Origin: Bacteroidota bacterium
GTDB taxonomy: Bacteria > Bacteroidota > Bacteroidia > Bacteroidales > F082
Length of the DNA stretch: 64,000 bases
Direction of reading: 5' to 3'
Assembly (NCBI GenBank): GCA_020444415.1
Contig: JAHLLA010000004.1
Span: forward strand, 159,927-223,926
Shown here: positions 18,956 through 27,635 of the stretch, piece by piece
Layout: every line of letters starts with the position of its first letter
Numbering within the stretch: the stretch's first letter is position 1
The notes under the pieces: model-generated
Told to the model about the DNA's origin: nothing
What the model saw: the letters and a program-made list of their open reading frames with translations, nothing else
Database searches by the model: none
Translations under genes and position numbers: made by a program

Positions 18956-19454
18956 CCTGATCATTTTGTTGGGGTTGTCGTGGGAAATAAAAGCCCAGGA
19001 ACAACCCCTTAAAGATTTTGCTGAGGATAGAAAAGACCGGAAGTTCTGTTTCTATCCCAGCACTTTGCGTATGGTCAACCTGGCCAACAATCCTGATTTT
19101 GATGATCTGGTTAGCGGAATTGATAAATTATTGATCTATAACCTGGATTCGACAGCTAGAGCTGACAAGTCATACAAAGAGATCATCACCACCTACCAGG
19201 AACTTGATTTTGAGGAGTATGCCTCGGCTTATGGTGGTGGACTGAATTTTTACGTGTACGGAAAAGAAAATAAAAAAGAAACCGAATATATCGGTGTAGT
19301 GAAGCAGGATGACCTGCTAACTGCTTTTTATATGCGTGGACAGATCGCCATGAATAAAATTCCGCGGCTGATACAATCCATGAGCGAAGGTGACTTTATT
19401 AATCCATTTGATTTTAACTTAGACGATTTTGGAAAGAATACTCAGGATCAATAA
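18930..19454 (+). CDS. DUF4252 exported protein, copy 2
   Basis: This 174-residue protein has a signal peptide (TILISLIILLGLSWEIKAQ). Its body follows the same plan as the previous protein: FYPSTLRMVNLAN, IDKLLIYNLDS, then a strand pair ending ITTYQELDFEEYASAYGGG. It is probably a diverged DUF4252 paralogue. It lacks the His-rich tail of copy 1 and ends with an acidic NPFDFNLDDF stretch. The ATG at 18930 is chosen because it starts right at the signal peptide. Its 3' end overlaps the ABC ATPase gene by 26 bases, showing tight translational coupling through the whole module. Confidence 0.7.
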   Translation: MKSTTILISLIILLGLSWEIKAQEQPLKDFAEDRKDRKFCFYPSTLRMVNLANNPDFDDLVSGIDKLLIYNLDSTARADKSYKEIITTYQELDFEEYASAYGGGLNFYVYGKENKKETEYIGVVKQDDLLTAFYMRGQIAMNKIPRLIQSMSEGDFINPFDFNLDDFGKNTQDQ

Positions 19455-20325
19455 ATTATCCAAACGGTTTGGCAAAATCCTGGCCGTTGACCAACTTGAA
19501 CTGGAAGTAACCGCAGGGCAGGTATTTGGTATTTTGGGCCCCAACGGCAGCGGTAAAACCACCACGCTGGGAATGATCCTCGATGTGATCGCCCCAACAA
19601 ATGGCAACTTCCGATGGTTCGAACAGGATAATACTGTTGAAGCCCGGAAAAGCATCGGTGCCATCCTGGAAACACCCTGCTTTTATCCTTATTTAACCGC
19701 TGTTCAAAACCTGAGAGTTTCAGCACATATCAAGAAATGCGGGACTGAAAATATTGAAAATGTACTGAAACAGGTAAGCCTTTTTGACCGCAAGGATGAC
19801 AAGTTCAAAACCTACAGCCTCGGTATGAAACAGCGACTGTCCATTGCTGCCGCATTGCTTTCTAACCCTCCGGTACTGATACTTGATGAACCTACTAACG
19901 GACTGGACCCCGAAGGGATTGCCGAAGTAAGGGATCTGATTAAAGAAATTGCTGCCTCTGGTAAAACTATTATCATGGCGAGCCATCTGCTGGATGAAGT
20001 GCAGAAAGTATGCACCCACTTTTGTGTGTTGCGAAAAGGAAAAAAACTGCACGAAGGGAATGTGAGTGAAACCCTGGGAGAGATCAATAAAATTGAAGTG
20101 GCTGCCAACGATATAGTAAAACTGGAATCGGTTATTAAGAACTTTCCGGGTACATCATCTTATTCAAAAAACGGAAACAGTTTACTGGTCATCATGAAGG
20201 ATGGGGCCAATGCCACCGATCTGAATGACTATTGCTTCGGGCAGGGCATTACTTTAAAAACATTATTCACCCACAGGAATTCGCTGGAACAGGAATTTCT
20301 GAAAATTCTGAGAGCACATGATTAG
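19429..20325 (+). CDS. ABC transporter ATP-binding protein (ABC-2 exporter)
   Basis: This 298-residue ATPase has Walker A GPNGSGKTTT (K43), Q-loop ETPCFYPYLT, signature YSLGMKQRLSIAAALL, Walker B LILDEPTNGLD and H-loop MASHLLDE. It belongs to the group that drives ABC-2 permeases such as antibiotic or lipid exporters. A TTG start at 19429 is used; no ATG lies close, and the resulting N-terminus ILRINKLSKRFGK is what the family shows. The permease gene overlaps its stop by 8 bases. It closes a sigma/anti-sigma/DUF4252/ABC operon. Confidence 0.92.
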   Translation: MERILRINKLSKRFGKILAVDQLELEVTAGQVFGILGPNGSGKTTTLGMILDVIAPTNGNFRWFEQDNTVEARKSIGAILETPCFYPYLTAVQNLRVSAHIKKCGTENIENVLKQVSLFDRKDDKFKTYSLGMKQRLSIAAALLSNPPVLILDEPTNGLDPEGIAEVRDLIKEIAASGKTIIMASHLLDEVQKVCTHFCVLRKGKKLHEGNVSETLGEINKIEVAANDIVKLESVIKNFPGTSSYSKNGNSLLVIMKDGANATDLNDYCFGQGITLKTLFTHRNSLEQEFLKILRAHD

Positions 20326-21145
20326 GGTATTAAAACTGGAATGGCTAAAAATCAGAAACTACCGGGTTTTCTGGATACTGACGATCATGTACTTGCTGGC
20401 ATTGATTGTAATTGCTTCCGGGGGTATGTTCTTTCTGGAATGGCTGAAAAGTGAAGGAGCCGATTTTCAAGGTATCAACCCAACCATTATTCCCATTTAC
20501 GACTTTCCCGATATCTGGCAAAACACTACCTACCTGGCTACTTTTGTAAAAGTATTGCTGGCATTCATCGTTATTATTTCAGTAAACAACGATGTGACTT
20601 ACAATACATTGCGGCAGAATATCATAGATGGCATCAGCAAAAAGGAATATATTTTCAGCAAATTGTCATTCATCATCACCATGGCTGCCATCAGCATCTT
20701 GTTTTTATTTGTACTGGGATTTATTAATGGTTCTATTTATTCACATGTGTGGGGTATGGACTACATTTTCGACGAGATGGAATTCCTGGCAGTCTTCTTT
20801 TATGAGGTGATCATTTATTGCACCCTGGCATTCCTGCTGTCACTTATCATCAAAAAGGCAGGCTTCGTGATTGTTGCTTTATTTCTTTACACTTTGATGT
20901 TCGAGCCGATCGCAACCACTATCATGATCAATGCGCCAGCCCTTGCTGATGGCATTGCGCCTGAAATAGCCCAATTTTTCCCCATTAAGTCGCTCAACAA
21001 TTTAATATCAGTTCCTTTTGGTCGCTATGTATTTATGGAAATTGAAGATAATGTGTCCATTAAAGCATTAACGATAGCCACGGGGTGGTTCGTGTTTTAC
21101 TTGTCTTCCATCTTTTATATTTTGAACAAAAGGGATTTGAATTAA
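20318..21145 (+). CDS. ABC-2 type permease
   Basis: This 275-residue integral membrane protein has about six hydrophobic segments (for example FWILTIMYLLALIVIASGG, LLAFIVIISVNN, ISILFLFVLGFINGSI, LAFLLSLIIKKAGFVIVALF and ATGWFVFYLSSIFYI). The pattern matches ABC-2 permeases that pair with the ATPase encoded just upstream, overlapping it as ATGATTAG. Substrate is unknown. A hairpin (21150-21183) and the terminator at 21298-21327 lie downstream. Confidence 0.85.
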   Translation: MIRVLKLEWLKIRNYRVFWILTIMYLLALIVIASGGMFFLEWLKSEGADFQGINPTIIPIYDFPDIWQNTTYLATFVKVLLAFIVIISVNNDVTYNTLRQNIIDGISKKEYIFSKLSFIITMAAISILFLFVLGFINGSIYSHVWGMDYIFDEMEFLAVFFYEVIIYCTLAFLLSLIIKKAGFVIVALFLYTLMFEPIATTIMINAPALADGIAPEIAQFFPIKSLNNLISVPFGRYVFMEIEDNVSIKALTIATGWFVFYLSSIFYILNKRDLN

Positions 21146-21149
21146 TGTA

Positions 21150-21183
21150 AACCCGCTGAATGGACTTTAGTTTTCAGCGGGTT
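21150..21183. repeat. Partial repeat copy forming an 11-bp hairpin
   Basis: AACCCGCTGAA and TTCAGCGGGTT pair perfectly around a 12-base loop. It is a partial copy of the inner hairpin of the larger repeat just downstream and could act as a transcription stop or mRNA stabiliser for the permease gene. Confidence 0.7.
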
Positions 21184-21213
21184 GGAGATCACTTATTGAA
21201 ACTTCTTTTTGAG

Positions 21214-21329
21214 CCGCTAAGTGCAAGGCCCAATCTAACCCGCTGAACGGACTTCAGCTTTCAGCGGGTTGAAGATAATGTACCGGAAAGCTTTTCGACC
21301 CGCTAAGTGCAAGGCCACTTAGCGGGTCT
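21214..21329. repeat. Intergenic repeat, right copy (about 116 bp)
   Basis: Direct repeat of 17300-17416. It contains two perfect hairpins: AACCCGCTGAA/TTCAGCGGGTT at 21237-21270 and ACCCGCTAAGTG/CACTTAGCGGGT at 21298-21327. Confidence 0.85.
21298..21327. terminator. Terminator between convergent permease and rel genes
   Basis: A 12-bp perfect stem with a 6-base loop is followed by TCTTTT on the plus strand. It is the 3' end of the right repeat copy and lies between convergent genes. The minus-strand side has no strong T run, so it serves mainly the plus-strand operon. Confidence 0.6.
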
Positions 21330-21336
21330 TTTAAAA

Positions 21337-23523
21337 CTATTTTATCCTGGTAATCCGCTCAACACCAGTCACTTTTTTCAATTTATGGATTAACTGGTTC
21401 AGGTGTTCATGGTCTTTGATCATTACGGTAACCTGCCCCTCGAACCGTTTTCCTTTGGTTTTAAAGTTGATGGACCGCATGTTTACCCGTAAATCATCCG
21501 TAATAACTTTTGAAATCGAACCTACTACACCTAATTCATCGCGTCCGAAAATTTTAAGATTGATGAGAGAGTGTGCCGATTCTTTTGATGGCATCCATTT
21601 AACAGTCATCACCCTATAGCCATACAATTCATGCAACCTGGCCGAATTGGGGCAATTTAAACGATGGATAGTGATATTTCCGAGCGTAGTAACAAATCCA
21701 AATACGTTATCTCCCGGTATCGGATTACAACATTTAGCCAGCCTGTAATTGACATTCTTTAGGTTCTCTCCAATAAACAGTATGTCGTCATCAGCTTTAT
21801 CGCTTGTAGTCGGTTTTATTTCTTTCGTCTTTTGCTGTATGACAGGTTTTGGCTTATTATGCTCTGATTCAACAAATTCCTGAAGCACCCTTTTTATTTC
21901 CAGCAAATCGATCTTCTCTTCAGCAATCATGTAATACAGGTCGATTCCGGTATCCAGTTTATAATGTCTTACCAGCATATTGATCAGGTCTTCGCTGCTT
22001 TTTATCTTCCAGTTCTTTAGCTTGCGGTTCAGTAGCTCTTTGCCAATCTCCGCCTCTTGATATTTGTGTTCCTTTAACTGTCTTTTTATATGCGCCTGGG
22101 CCTTGCTGCTTACCACGAATGCCAGCCAGTCGAGTTTGGGCTTTTGGTTCTTGGTAGTCAGAATATCGACTTTTTCACCATTCTGCAATTCATACCTGAT
22201 GGGGACAACCCGATCATTAATTTTGGCTCCGCTACATTTTGAACCCACATCTGTATGTATTTCGTAAGCAAAATCAAGTACAGTGGAACCAATCGGCAAC
22301 TGTTTTAAATCGCCTTTCGGTGTAAAAACAAAAATATTCTCCTTCTTACTGATGTCCTTCGACTTATAGGCCAATTCGTGCTTCAGTTGATCCGGATTTT
22401 CCAGGATATCACGCACCTGCGACAGCCAGTTTTCCGTGTTTTTCTTCTTCATCACCCCCTTGTACTCCCAGTGGGCTGCCTGTCCACGTTCCGCAACATC
22501 ATCCATCCGCTCGGTGCGTATCTGTACCTCAACATATTTATTATTAGGACCCATCACCGTCGAGTGTAACGACTCATATCCACTGGCTTTGGGCGTTGAT
22601 ATCCAATCACGTAGTCGCTTTGGATCAGGCTGGTAAAGGTTGGTAACTATCGAATAAACTTTCCAGCAAACTTCTTTTTCTTTTTTCAGTTTAGACTTTA
22701 ATATGATACGTATGGCAAAAAGATCGTATACCTCTTCAAAATCCACGTTTTGGCGCTTCATTTTCGCCCAGATAGATGGTACGGATTTAGTCCGCCATTT
22801 AATATCAAATTCCAAACCCTGTTTGATGAGTTCCCTTTCAATCGGACTTACAAAATCATGGATATATACCTCACGCTTGGCCTTTGTTTCCTTGATCTTC
22901 TTTTCAATATTCTTATAAGTGACGGGTTGCTCATACAGCATCACCCGTTCTTCAAGTTCCGATTTAATGATGTACAATCCCAACCTGTGGGCGATGGGAA
23001 TATACAGGTGCTTTACCTCGTTAATTACCGGATCAGTCCTTGGTCCCAGAAATTTGATATTGCGGATGTCGTAAAGCCGGTGTGCCAAGTGCAGCAGCAC
23101 CACGCGCATGTCATCTACCAGAGATAGGAACATGGTTCTGAAGGCCTCGGAATGGAATGAAATACGTTCGGTTTGCAAGTTGGTAAGTTTATTAAAACCC
23201 TCGATAATTTCCGCCACCTGCTCGCCAAAATCCTCACGTATCTTATCCAGCGTATACTCTGACTTCAGGTTGATATTGTGAAGGATACAACAAATAGCTG
23301 ATGTGGGTCCAAGGCCTATTTCCTTAACCGCGATAATCGCTACTTCCAGGTTATGATAGATGAAAGCTTTACCGTTTATCAGCTTTTCATCCTTGTAGAT
23401 TTCATTGGCAATTTCGAAAGCACGCCAGATGTTTTCTTTGTCAGAATCCGTGATATTCCCATTTCCGCTCAGCAGTAAATCCTCTACCTTTTTCTGTATT
23501 TCTGACTCGCTCATACCCATCAA
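21337..23523 (-). CDS. RelA/SpoT-family (p)ppGpp synthetase with degenerate hydrolase site
   Basis: The 728 residues have the full long-Rel layout: HD region (about 25-190), synthetase (about 230-350, YDLFAIRIIL, GYESLHSTVMGP, EVQIRT), TGS (about 395-455), helical region, zinc-finger-like segment (LAKCCNPIPGD) and C-terminal ACT domain (about 650-728). The hydrolase motif is altered: the HDxxED block reads H82-N83-I-N-L86-K87, and the later catalytic Asp (usual LADRL) is H148 in LAHRL. The protein is therefore predicted to make but not degrade (p)ppGpp. A second, hydrolase-competent Rel/SpoT elsewhere in the genome would be expected. It is monocistronic. Confidence 0.93.
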   Translation of the reverse strand: MMGMSESEIQKKVEDLLLSGNGNITDSDKENIWRAFEIANEIYKDEKLINGKAFIYHNLEVAIIAVKEIGLGPTSAICCILHNINLKSEYTLDKIREDFGEQVAEIIEGFNKLTNLQTERISFHSEAFRTMFLSLVDDMRVVLLHLAHRLYDIRNIKFLGPRTDPVINEVKHLYIPIAHRLGLYIIKSELEERVMLYEQPVTYKNIEKKIKETKAKREVYIHDFVSPIERELIKQGLEFDIKWRTKSVPSIWAKMKRQNVDFEEVYDLFAIRIILKSKLKKEKEVCWKVYSIVTNLYQPDPKRLRDWISTPKASGYESLHSTVMGPNNKYVEVQIRTERMDDVAERGQAAHWEYKGVMKKKNTENWLSQVRDILENPDQLKHELAYKSKDISKKENIFVFTPKGDLKQLPIGSTVLDFAYEIHTDVGSKCSGAKINDRVVPIRYELQNGEKVDILTTKNQKPKLDWLAFVVSSKAQAHIKRQLKEHKYQEAEIGKELLNRKLKNWKIKSSEDLINMLVRHYKLDTGIDLYYMIAEEKIDLLEIKRVLQEFVESEHNKPKPVIQQKTKEIKPTTSDKADDDILFIGENLKNVNYRLAKCCNPIPGDNVFGFVTTLGNITIHRLNCPNSARLHELYGYRVMTVKWMPSKESAHSLINLKIFGRDELGVVGSISKVITDDLRVNMRSINFKTKGKRFEGQVTVMIKDHEHLNQLIHKLKKVTGVERITRIK

Positions 23524-23542
23524 AATGCTAACGCTCTTTTAA

Positions 23543-23550
23543 CAAAGTTA
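23543..23550 (-). promoter_or_regulatory. rel promoter -7 element
   Basis: Minus strand TAACTTTG, 19 bases before the rel start. Perfect TAnnTTTG match. Confidence 0.55.
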
Positions 23551-23570
23551 GTGTTTATTTCTGTAAATAA

Positions 23571-23605
23571 AAACAGCGCTTTCGAGAGGATCGCAAGCGC
23601 TGTTT
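23571..23605 (-). terminator. Terminator of the clpS-nfeD-floA operon
   Basis: Perfect 11-bp stem AAACAGCGCTT/AAGCGCTGTTT with a 13-base loop, followed on the minus strand by TTTTTATTT. It lies 18 bases after the floA stop. Confidence 0.85.
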
Positions 23606-23623
23606 AAACTTCAGTTTTTTAGT

Positions 23624-24610
23624 TTATTTATCAGGACCCTCTTCGATGGTTGGGTTTTCCGATATGGAGTCCCTCATCTTGGTGTCCGCCTTAATATTTT
23701 CGAACTTATAATAGTCCATAATTCCCAGGTTTCCTGACCTGAACGATTCGGCTATAGCCTTTGGAATTTCGGCTTCTGCCTGGATGACATTCGCGCGTGC
23801 TTCCTGCGCTTTGGCTTTCATTTCCTGTTCGCTGGCTACCGCCATGGCCCTTCTTTCTTCGGCTTTGGCCTGTGCAATATTTTTATCAGCATTGGCCTGA
23901 TCCATTTGCAGTGCGGCACCTATATTCTTACCAATATCAATATCAGCAATATCAATAGAAAGTATTTCAAAAGCGGTTCCCGAATCCAATCCTTTCTCAA
24001 GAACAACTTTGGAGATACTATCGGGATTTTCAAGCACTGATTTATGCGAATCAGCCGAACCGATGGATGAAACGATACCTTCACCAACACGGGCCAGCAC
24101 CGTTTCTTCACCTGCACCACCTACCAATTGCTCAATATTTGCCCTTACAGTAACACGTGCAATAGCGATCAACTGGATACCATCTTTGGCTACTGCAGCC
24201 ACTTTCTTGGTATCGATTACTTTCGGGTTAACTGACATCTGCACGGCTTCCAGCACATTACGTCCGGCCAAATCGATGGCAGTGGCAGTTTTGAAATCCA
24301 GGTCTATATTCGCTTTATCAGCCGAAATAAGTGCATTAACCACGGCCTGCACATGACCCCCTGCCAAATAGTGTGCTTCCAAATCATCACGTTTCAAATT
24401 TAATCCTGCTTTCGTGGAGGCGATTAAACTGGTGACAATTACTCCTGGAGGTACTTTCCGCCAGCGCATCAATATCAATTGAAGAAGGGAAATACGCACA
24501 CCGGACACCAATGCCGTAAACCATAAGCCTACCGGGATAAAATAAAATAACAACCATAACAAAAAAATGGCGCCAATGCCGGTGGCGATAATTACATAAA
24601 TATTAGCCAT
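23624..24610 (-). CDS. floA: Flotillin-like protein FloA
   Basis: This 328-residue bacterial flotillin organises functional membrane microdomains. It has an N-terminal membrane hairpin (about 5-45, [20 protein letters not shown] and [20 protein letters not shown]), an SPFH-type core, and a C-terminal alanine/glutamate-rich coiled coil (about 235-295, [20 protein letters not shown]). The segment [15 protein letters not shown] and the length match the FloA/YqfA family. It follows an nfeD gene by 2 bases, the standard pairing of flotillin with its NfeD partner. Confidence 0.96.
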   Translation of the reverse strand: MANIYVIIATGIGAIFLLWLLFYFIPVGLWFTALVSGVRISLLQLILMRWRKVPPGVIVTSLIASTKAGLNLKRDDLEAHYLAGGHVQAVVNALISADKANIDLDFKTATAIDLAGRNVLEAVQMSVNPKVIDTKKVAAVAKDGIQLIAIARVTVRANIEQLVGGAGEETVLARVGEGIVSSIGSADSHKSVLENPDSISKVVLEKGLDSGTAFEILSIDIADIDIGKNIGAALQMDQANADKNIAQAKAEERRAMAVASEQEMKAKAQEARANVIQAEAEIPKAIAESFRSGNLGIMDYYKFENIKADTKMRDSISENPTIEEGPDK

Positions 24611-24612
24611 AA

Positions 24613-25080
24613 TTACTCTTTTAAGTGTTTTATAAAAATCTTATTTCCAGAAATCCTGACGATTTCAATGTCTCTGTTTTCATCAATAAATTCGGAAAGC
24701 GCACTCACTTCAAAAAACTTGTCAAAAAATACGGCTTTCCCCATGGGGGCACAACGCGAAACCGTTTTTCCCTTGTCTCCTACTTTCAGGTTGGGCAGTT
24801 TTAAATCCCTGGCCCTGCCATCAATTTTGGTTTCCAGCATGGCTTTTTTCCATGTTTTGGAACGCAATGCCAGCACCAGACCTACCAAATTAATACCGAG
24901 TGTTACCGCCAAAGTGATATGCCCGGCTTCCACACTTTCGCGTGTATAGGCCAGCCAGATTCCTGCTGCCATCAAAATAAAACCAACAATACCGGCAATA
25001 CCGGAACCGGGGATGACCAATACTTCCAATATCAGCATTAACAGTCCAACCAGAATCAGGATAATTATTACAGACCACAT
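24613..25080 (-). CDS. NfeD-family membrane protein (short form)
   Basis: This 155-residue protein has three hydrophobic segments (about 1-70: [56 protein letters not shown]). A C-terminal OB-fold NfeD domain (about 95-155) contains [19 protein letters not shown]. It lacks the ClpP-like protease domain of long NfeD proteins. NfeD acts with flotillin in membrane organisation. It lies between clpS (3-base gap) and floA (2-base gap) and is cotranscribed with them. Confidence 0.9.
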   Translation of the reverse strand: MWSVIIILILVGLLMLILEVLVIPGSGIAGIVGFILMAAGIWLAYTRESVEAGHITLAVTLGINLVGLVLALRSKTWKKAMLETKIDGRARDLKLPNLKVGDKGKTVSRCAPMGKAVFFDKFFEVSALSEFIDENRDIEIVRISGNKIFIKHLKE

Positions 25081-25083
25081 AGT

Positions 25084-25359
25084 TTATTTTATTTCAACGG
25101 TTAATTCCCGGTTTGTCATTTCTGTGTAATAGGGCATTAATTCTTTATCCGTGCCACTTTTTACAGGGCACTTTCCTTTAAAATGCGCGATCATTGCACA
25201 GTTTTCTGCCTGCAACGGATCATGTTCACATACATCAATAAGGGTCTCAATCACAAAGTCAAATGTATTGTGGTCGTCGTTATACAATATCAAGCTTTTC
25301 AGGTCGAGCAGTTGCTCCTCGGCTTCATTTGCATATGATGTTTTTTCTTTAGTTGACAT
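25084..25359 (-). CDS. clpS: ATP-dependent Clp protease adaptor ClpS
   Basis: ClpS delivers N-end-rule substrates to the ClpAP/ClpCP protease. The 91 residues match the family: a variable N-terminus, then LILYNDDHNTFDFVIETLI with the conserved substrate-pocket residues (NDD), and CEHDPLQAENCAMIAHFKGKC. It is the first gene of the clpS-nfeD-floA operon. A minus-strand -7 element lies about 30 bases upstream. Confidence 0.95.
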   Translation of the reverse strand: MSTKEKTSYANEAEEQLLDLKSLILYNDDHNTFDFVIETLIDVCEHDPLQAENCAMIAHFKGKCPVKSGTDKELMPYYTEMTNRELTVEIK

Positions 25360-25387
25360 AAAAATCTCAATTGATCAACATGTGCTT

Positions 25388-25395
25388 CAAAGTTA
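25388..25395 (-). promoter_or_regulatory. clpS operon promoter -7 element
   Basis: Minus strand TAACTTTG, 28 bases before the clpS ATG. Confidence 0.55.
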
Positions 25396-25475
25396 ATAAA
25401 AATTGTATCTGAAAGTGGAGTTAAGAAGAATTTTAAAGGATATTTTTAGATGTTTCGTAATCAAGAAATCTGTTA

Positions 25476-25483
25476 TACTTTTG
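25476..25483 (+). promoter_or_regulatory. NUDIX gene promoter -7 element
   Basis: TACTTTTG matches TAnnTTTG and lies 6 bases before the ATG at 25490. This decides that start over upstream in-frame codons from 25403. Confidence 0.6.
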
Positions 25484-25489
25484 CAACTT

Positions 25490-26119
25490 ATGGAAGCATT
25501 CGAAGCATTTATCGATCAAATTAAGTTAAGATTGCAAAAGCCGCTGCCCGGTTTGGAAACCCAATTACGCCTGGCTCCCATCACAAGGCTGAATGATCTG
25601 AAAAAAATGGAAAGCCCGGACAATGCCCGGAAAAGTGCGGTTCTGGCACTTTTTTATCCTCAAAATGGCGACATCGGCTTATTACTGATCAAGAGGGCTG
25701 TGGATGATACGGTGCATAGTGGACAAATTTCATTTCCGGGAGGTAAAAAGGAAAAATCAGATACGAACCTCCGCGAAACGGCACTCAGGGAAACCTTTGA
25801 GGAAATTGGCATTTCATCTGCAGATATATCCATTATCGGCTCCCTCTCAAAACTGTATATTCCGCCCAGTAATTTTGATGTGTATCCTTTTGTAGGGTAT
25901 ATCTCATCCCAGCCAAAGTTAAGCACCAACTACGAAGTTGAAAGCGTATTGAAAGTGCCTGTCAGTGAATTGACAGGAACCGATTCAATCCAATATAAAA
26001 CCGTAAAAGGTCGTGACGGACAACTGTATGAGGTACCCTGCTATTTTGTTCAGGATGAAATTATTTGGGGTGCTACCGCGATGATGCTGAGTGAATTGAC
26101 AGCAATTATCTCCGAATGA
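25490..26119 (+). CDS. NUDIX hydrolase, CoA pyrophosphatase type
   Basis: This 209-residue enzyme carries the NUDIX box with G-x5-E-x7-RE-x2-EE-x-G, here ending LRETALRETFEEIGI, preceded by the phrase HSGQISFPGGKKE. The SGQISFPGG motif is characteristic of the NudL/Nudt7 CoA-diphosphatase group, which cleaves CoA to phosphopantetheine and adenosine bisphosphate. The ATG at 25490 is used because the promoter -7 element sits directly before it; the longer reading from 25403 has a non-family N-terminus. It is divergent from clpS. Confidence 0.88.
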   Translation: MEAFEAFIDQIKLRLQKPLPGLETQLRLAPITRLNDLKKMESPDNARKSAVLALFYPQNGDIGLLLIKRAVDDTVHSGQISFPGGKKEKSDTNLRETALRETFEEIGISSADISIIGSLSKLYIPPSNFDVYPFVGYISSQPKLSTNYEVESVLKVPVSELTGTDSIQYKTVKGRDGQLYEVPCYFVQDEIIWGATAMMLSELTAIISE

Positions 26120-26132
26120 TTAATGCCCTGAA

Positions 26133-26543
26133 TTAATTCTCAACAACAATCTCATGCGTAATTTCTGCCGCTTTCCCAAGCATTAAACTCACACCACAAT
26201 ACCTTTCCTGTGAGAGGTTCACTGCTTTTTCAAGTTTGTCCATGGGTAAGTCTTTTCCCTTAAAAATATATTTCAGGTGGATTTTATTGTAATATTTCGG
26301 ATGCTCTTCTGTTTGTTCCGCTTCAACCTCTACATGAAATGCATCAGGAACTACTCGCATTTTTCCCAATATTGAAATCACATCCATACTCGTACATCCA
26401 CCTAAACCCGCCAATAACAGGGGCTTAGGGCGGGGACCCGTATTTTTACCGCCTACATTTTCGTCGGCATCAATATTCAATGTAAAGCCGTTTACTTCTG
26501 CTTTAAAGGCCATGTCGCCTGACCAGTCGATATTTACTTTCAT
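26133..26543 (-). CDS. OsmC/Ohr-family protein
   Basis: This 136-residue protein has the two conserved thiol-peroxidase cysteines of the OsmC/Ohr fold: C50 in LAGLGGCTSMDV and C116 in SQERYCGVSLML. The family reduces organic hydroperoxides, or in some members has other roles. Length and motifs match the YhfA-like OsmC branch. It is convergent with the NUDIX gene (13-base gap) and has its own minus-strand promoter. Confidence 0.9.
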   Translation of the reverse strand: MKVNIDWSGDMAFKAEVNGFTLNIDADENVGGKNTGPRPKPLLLAGLGGCTSMDVISILGKMRVVPDAFHVEVEAEQTEEHPKYYNKIHLKYIFKGKDLPMDKLEKAVNLSQERYCGVSLMLGKAAEITHEIVVEN

Positions 26544-26562
26544 ATGTATAAGAATTTTTGTG

Positions 26563-26570
26563 CAAAAATA
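26563..26570 (-). promoter_or_regulatory. osmC-like gene promoter -7 element
   Basis: Minus strand TATTTTTG, 19 bases before the ATG. Confidence 0.5.
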
Positions 26571-26587
26571 ATGATTTTGGTATGATC

Positions 26588-27634
26588 TTAATAATTGAAA
26601 CCAAAGGCGCCCGGAATAATTCCTACCACGAGGGAATCCAGCATGCTGCCCGTGTGATCATATCGATATACAATACCATTTTTGGTGTAATCCAGTGCAT
26701 CGGAAAAATAGATATCCGAATTTTGCGGATCGACACCCAGGACGTAAAAGTATTTACCATCCTGGGCAATCACCGGGGTTTCCGGTAAAGTTCCATCGCT
26801 AACGGACATGCTGCACACGCCATTATTTAAATACATCAATTCATCTCCCATGCCATTCTTCACCAGGCTTGAAGGGCTTAGTGAAATATCGTCAAATTCA
26901 TATTTTTTGATGACACTTTTATCTTGTGGATTAATTTTCCAGAGCGAAGGAACCTCTTCATTATCATAACCACCACTGCACAACACCCACAGATTCTGAT
27001 CTTTATCCACCACCATACTGTTCGGCTCCACCCCTACCTGGATCGAATCGATCAAGGCATCCGTTTCGGTATCAATGATGAGCACCTGGTTGTTTTTAAT
27101 GGCCTGCAAATAACCCGACCAATGTGCCACATAAGCCTTTTTACCGATCAGCACCATATTTTCGGTGCTCCTGTTGACATTTATTGCTCCCGTTAATTCA
27201 TAACTCTCAGGATTTACAATGGAAATACTGTTGCTGGCCAGGTCGGATACATAGGCTTTTTGATCATTTATTTTCAGGAAAAACCGCGGGGAGCTAAGCT
27301 GTGATATTTTTCCTTTGAATTCGGCTGTTTTCCGGTCGATTACATAAATATTCCCCGAATTATTTATAACGATATATGCCAGGTCGCCATCGATGCTGAT
27401 ACTCTGGGCCACATCACCCAGCGGTGCATCGTTCACTTCATAAAAAAGATCGTTGGTTAATACCGATGTAGCACTTTCAAAATAGGATAAACTGGCATTG
27501 CCTGCCGTAAAATTTCCCTGGTTCACAATAAAAACACCATCTTTCAAACCGCTTTCTTCCGGCTGGGTATCTTCTTTTTTACAGGCTGCAAACAAAACAG
27601 CGATGATCAATGTAAAACTGACTAATTTCTTCAT
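26588..27634 (-). CDS. YncE-like beta-propeller lipoprotein
   Basis: This 348-residue protein begins with a lipoprotein signal (LVSFTLIIAVLFAAC-KKED, C18). The body has repeated ~45-residue blade units of the YncE/surface-layer propeller kind (AYIVINNSGNIYVIDRKTAE, AYVSDLASNSISIVNPESYE, AYVAHWSGYLQAIKNNQVLI, NLWVLCSGGYDNE). The gene follows the BtuB-like receptor by 1 base on the same strand under a cobalamin riboswitch. In Bacteroidota such lipoproteins commonly accompany B12 receptors and are thought to help capture corrinoids at the surface. That role is inference from context. Confidence 0.85.
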   Translation of the reverse strand: MKKLVSFTLIIAVLFAACKKEDTQPEESGLKDGVFIVNQGNFTAGNASLSYFESATSVLTNDLFYEVNDAPLGDVAQSISIDGDLAYIVINNSGNIYVIDRKTAEFKGKISQLSSPRFFLKINDQKAYVSDLASNSISIVNPESYELTGAINVNRSTENMVLIGKKAYVAHWSGYLQAIKNNQVLIIDTETDALIDSIQVGVEPNSMVVDKDQNLWVLCSGGYDNEEVPSLWKINPQDKSVIKKYEFDDISLSPSSLVKNGMGDELMYLNNGVCSMSVSDGTLPETPVIAQDGKYFYVLGVDPQNSDIYFSDALDYTKNGIVYRYDHTGSMLDSLVVGIIPGAFGFNY

Positions 27635-27635
27635 A

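Noticed and set aside
17300..21329. Composite transposon made by the two direct repeats
   Set aside because: The repeats contain no transposase gene or terminal inverted repeats, and no target-site duplication was seen; they look like hairpin-rich intergenic repeats.
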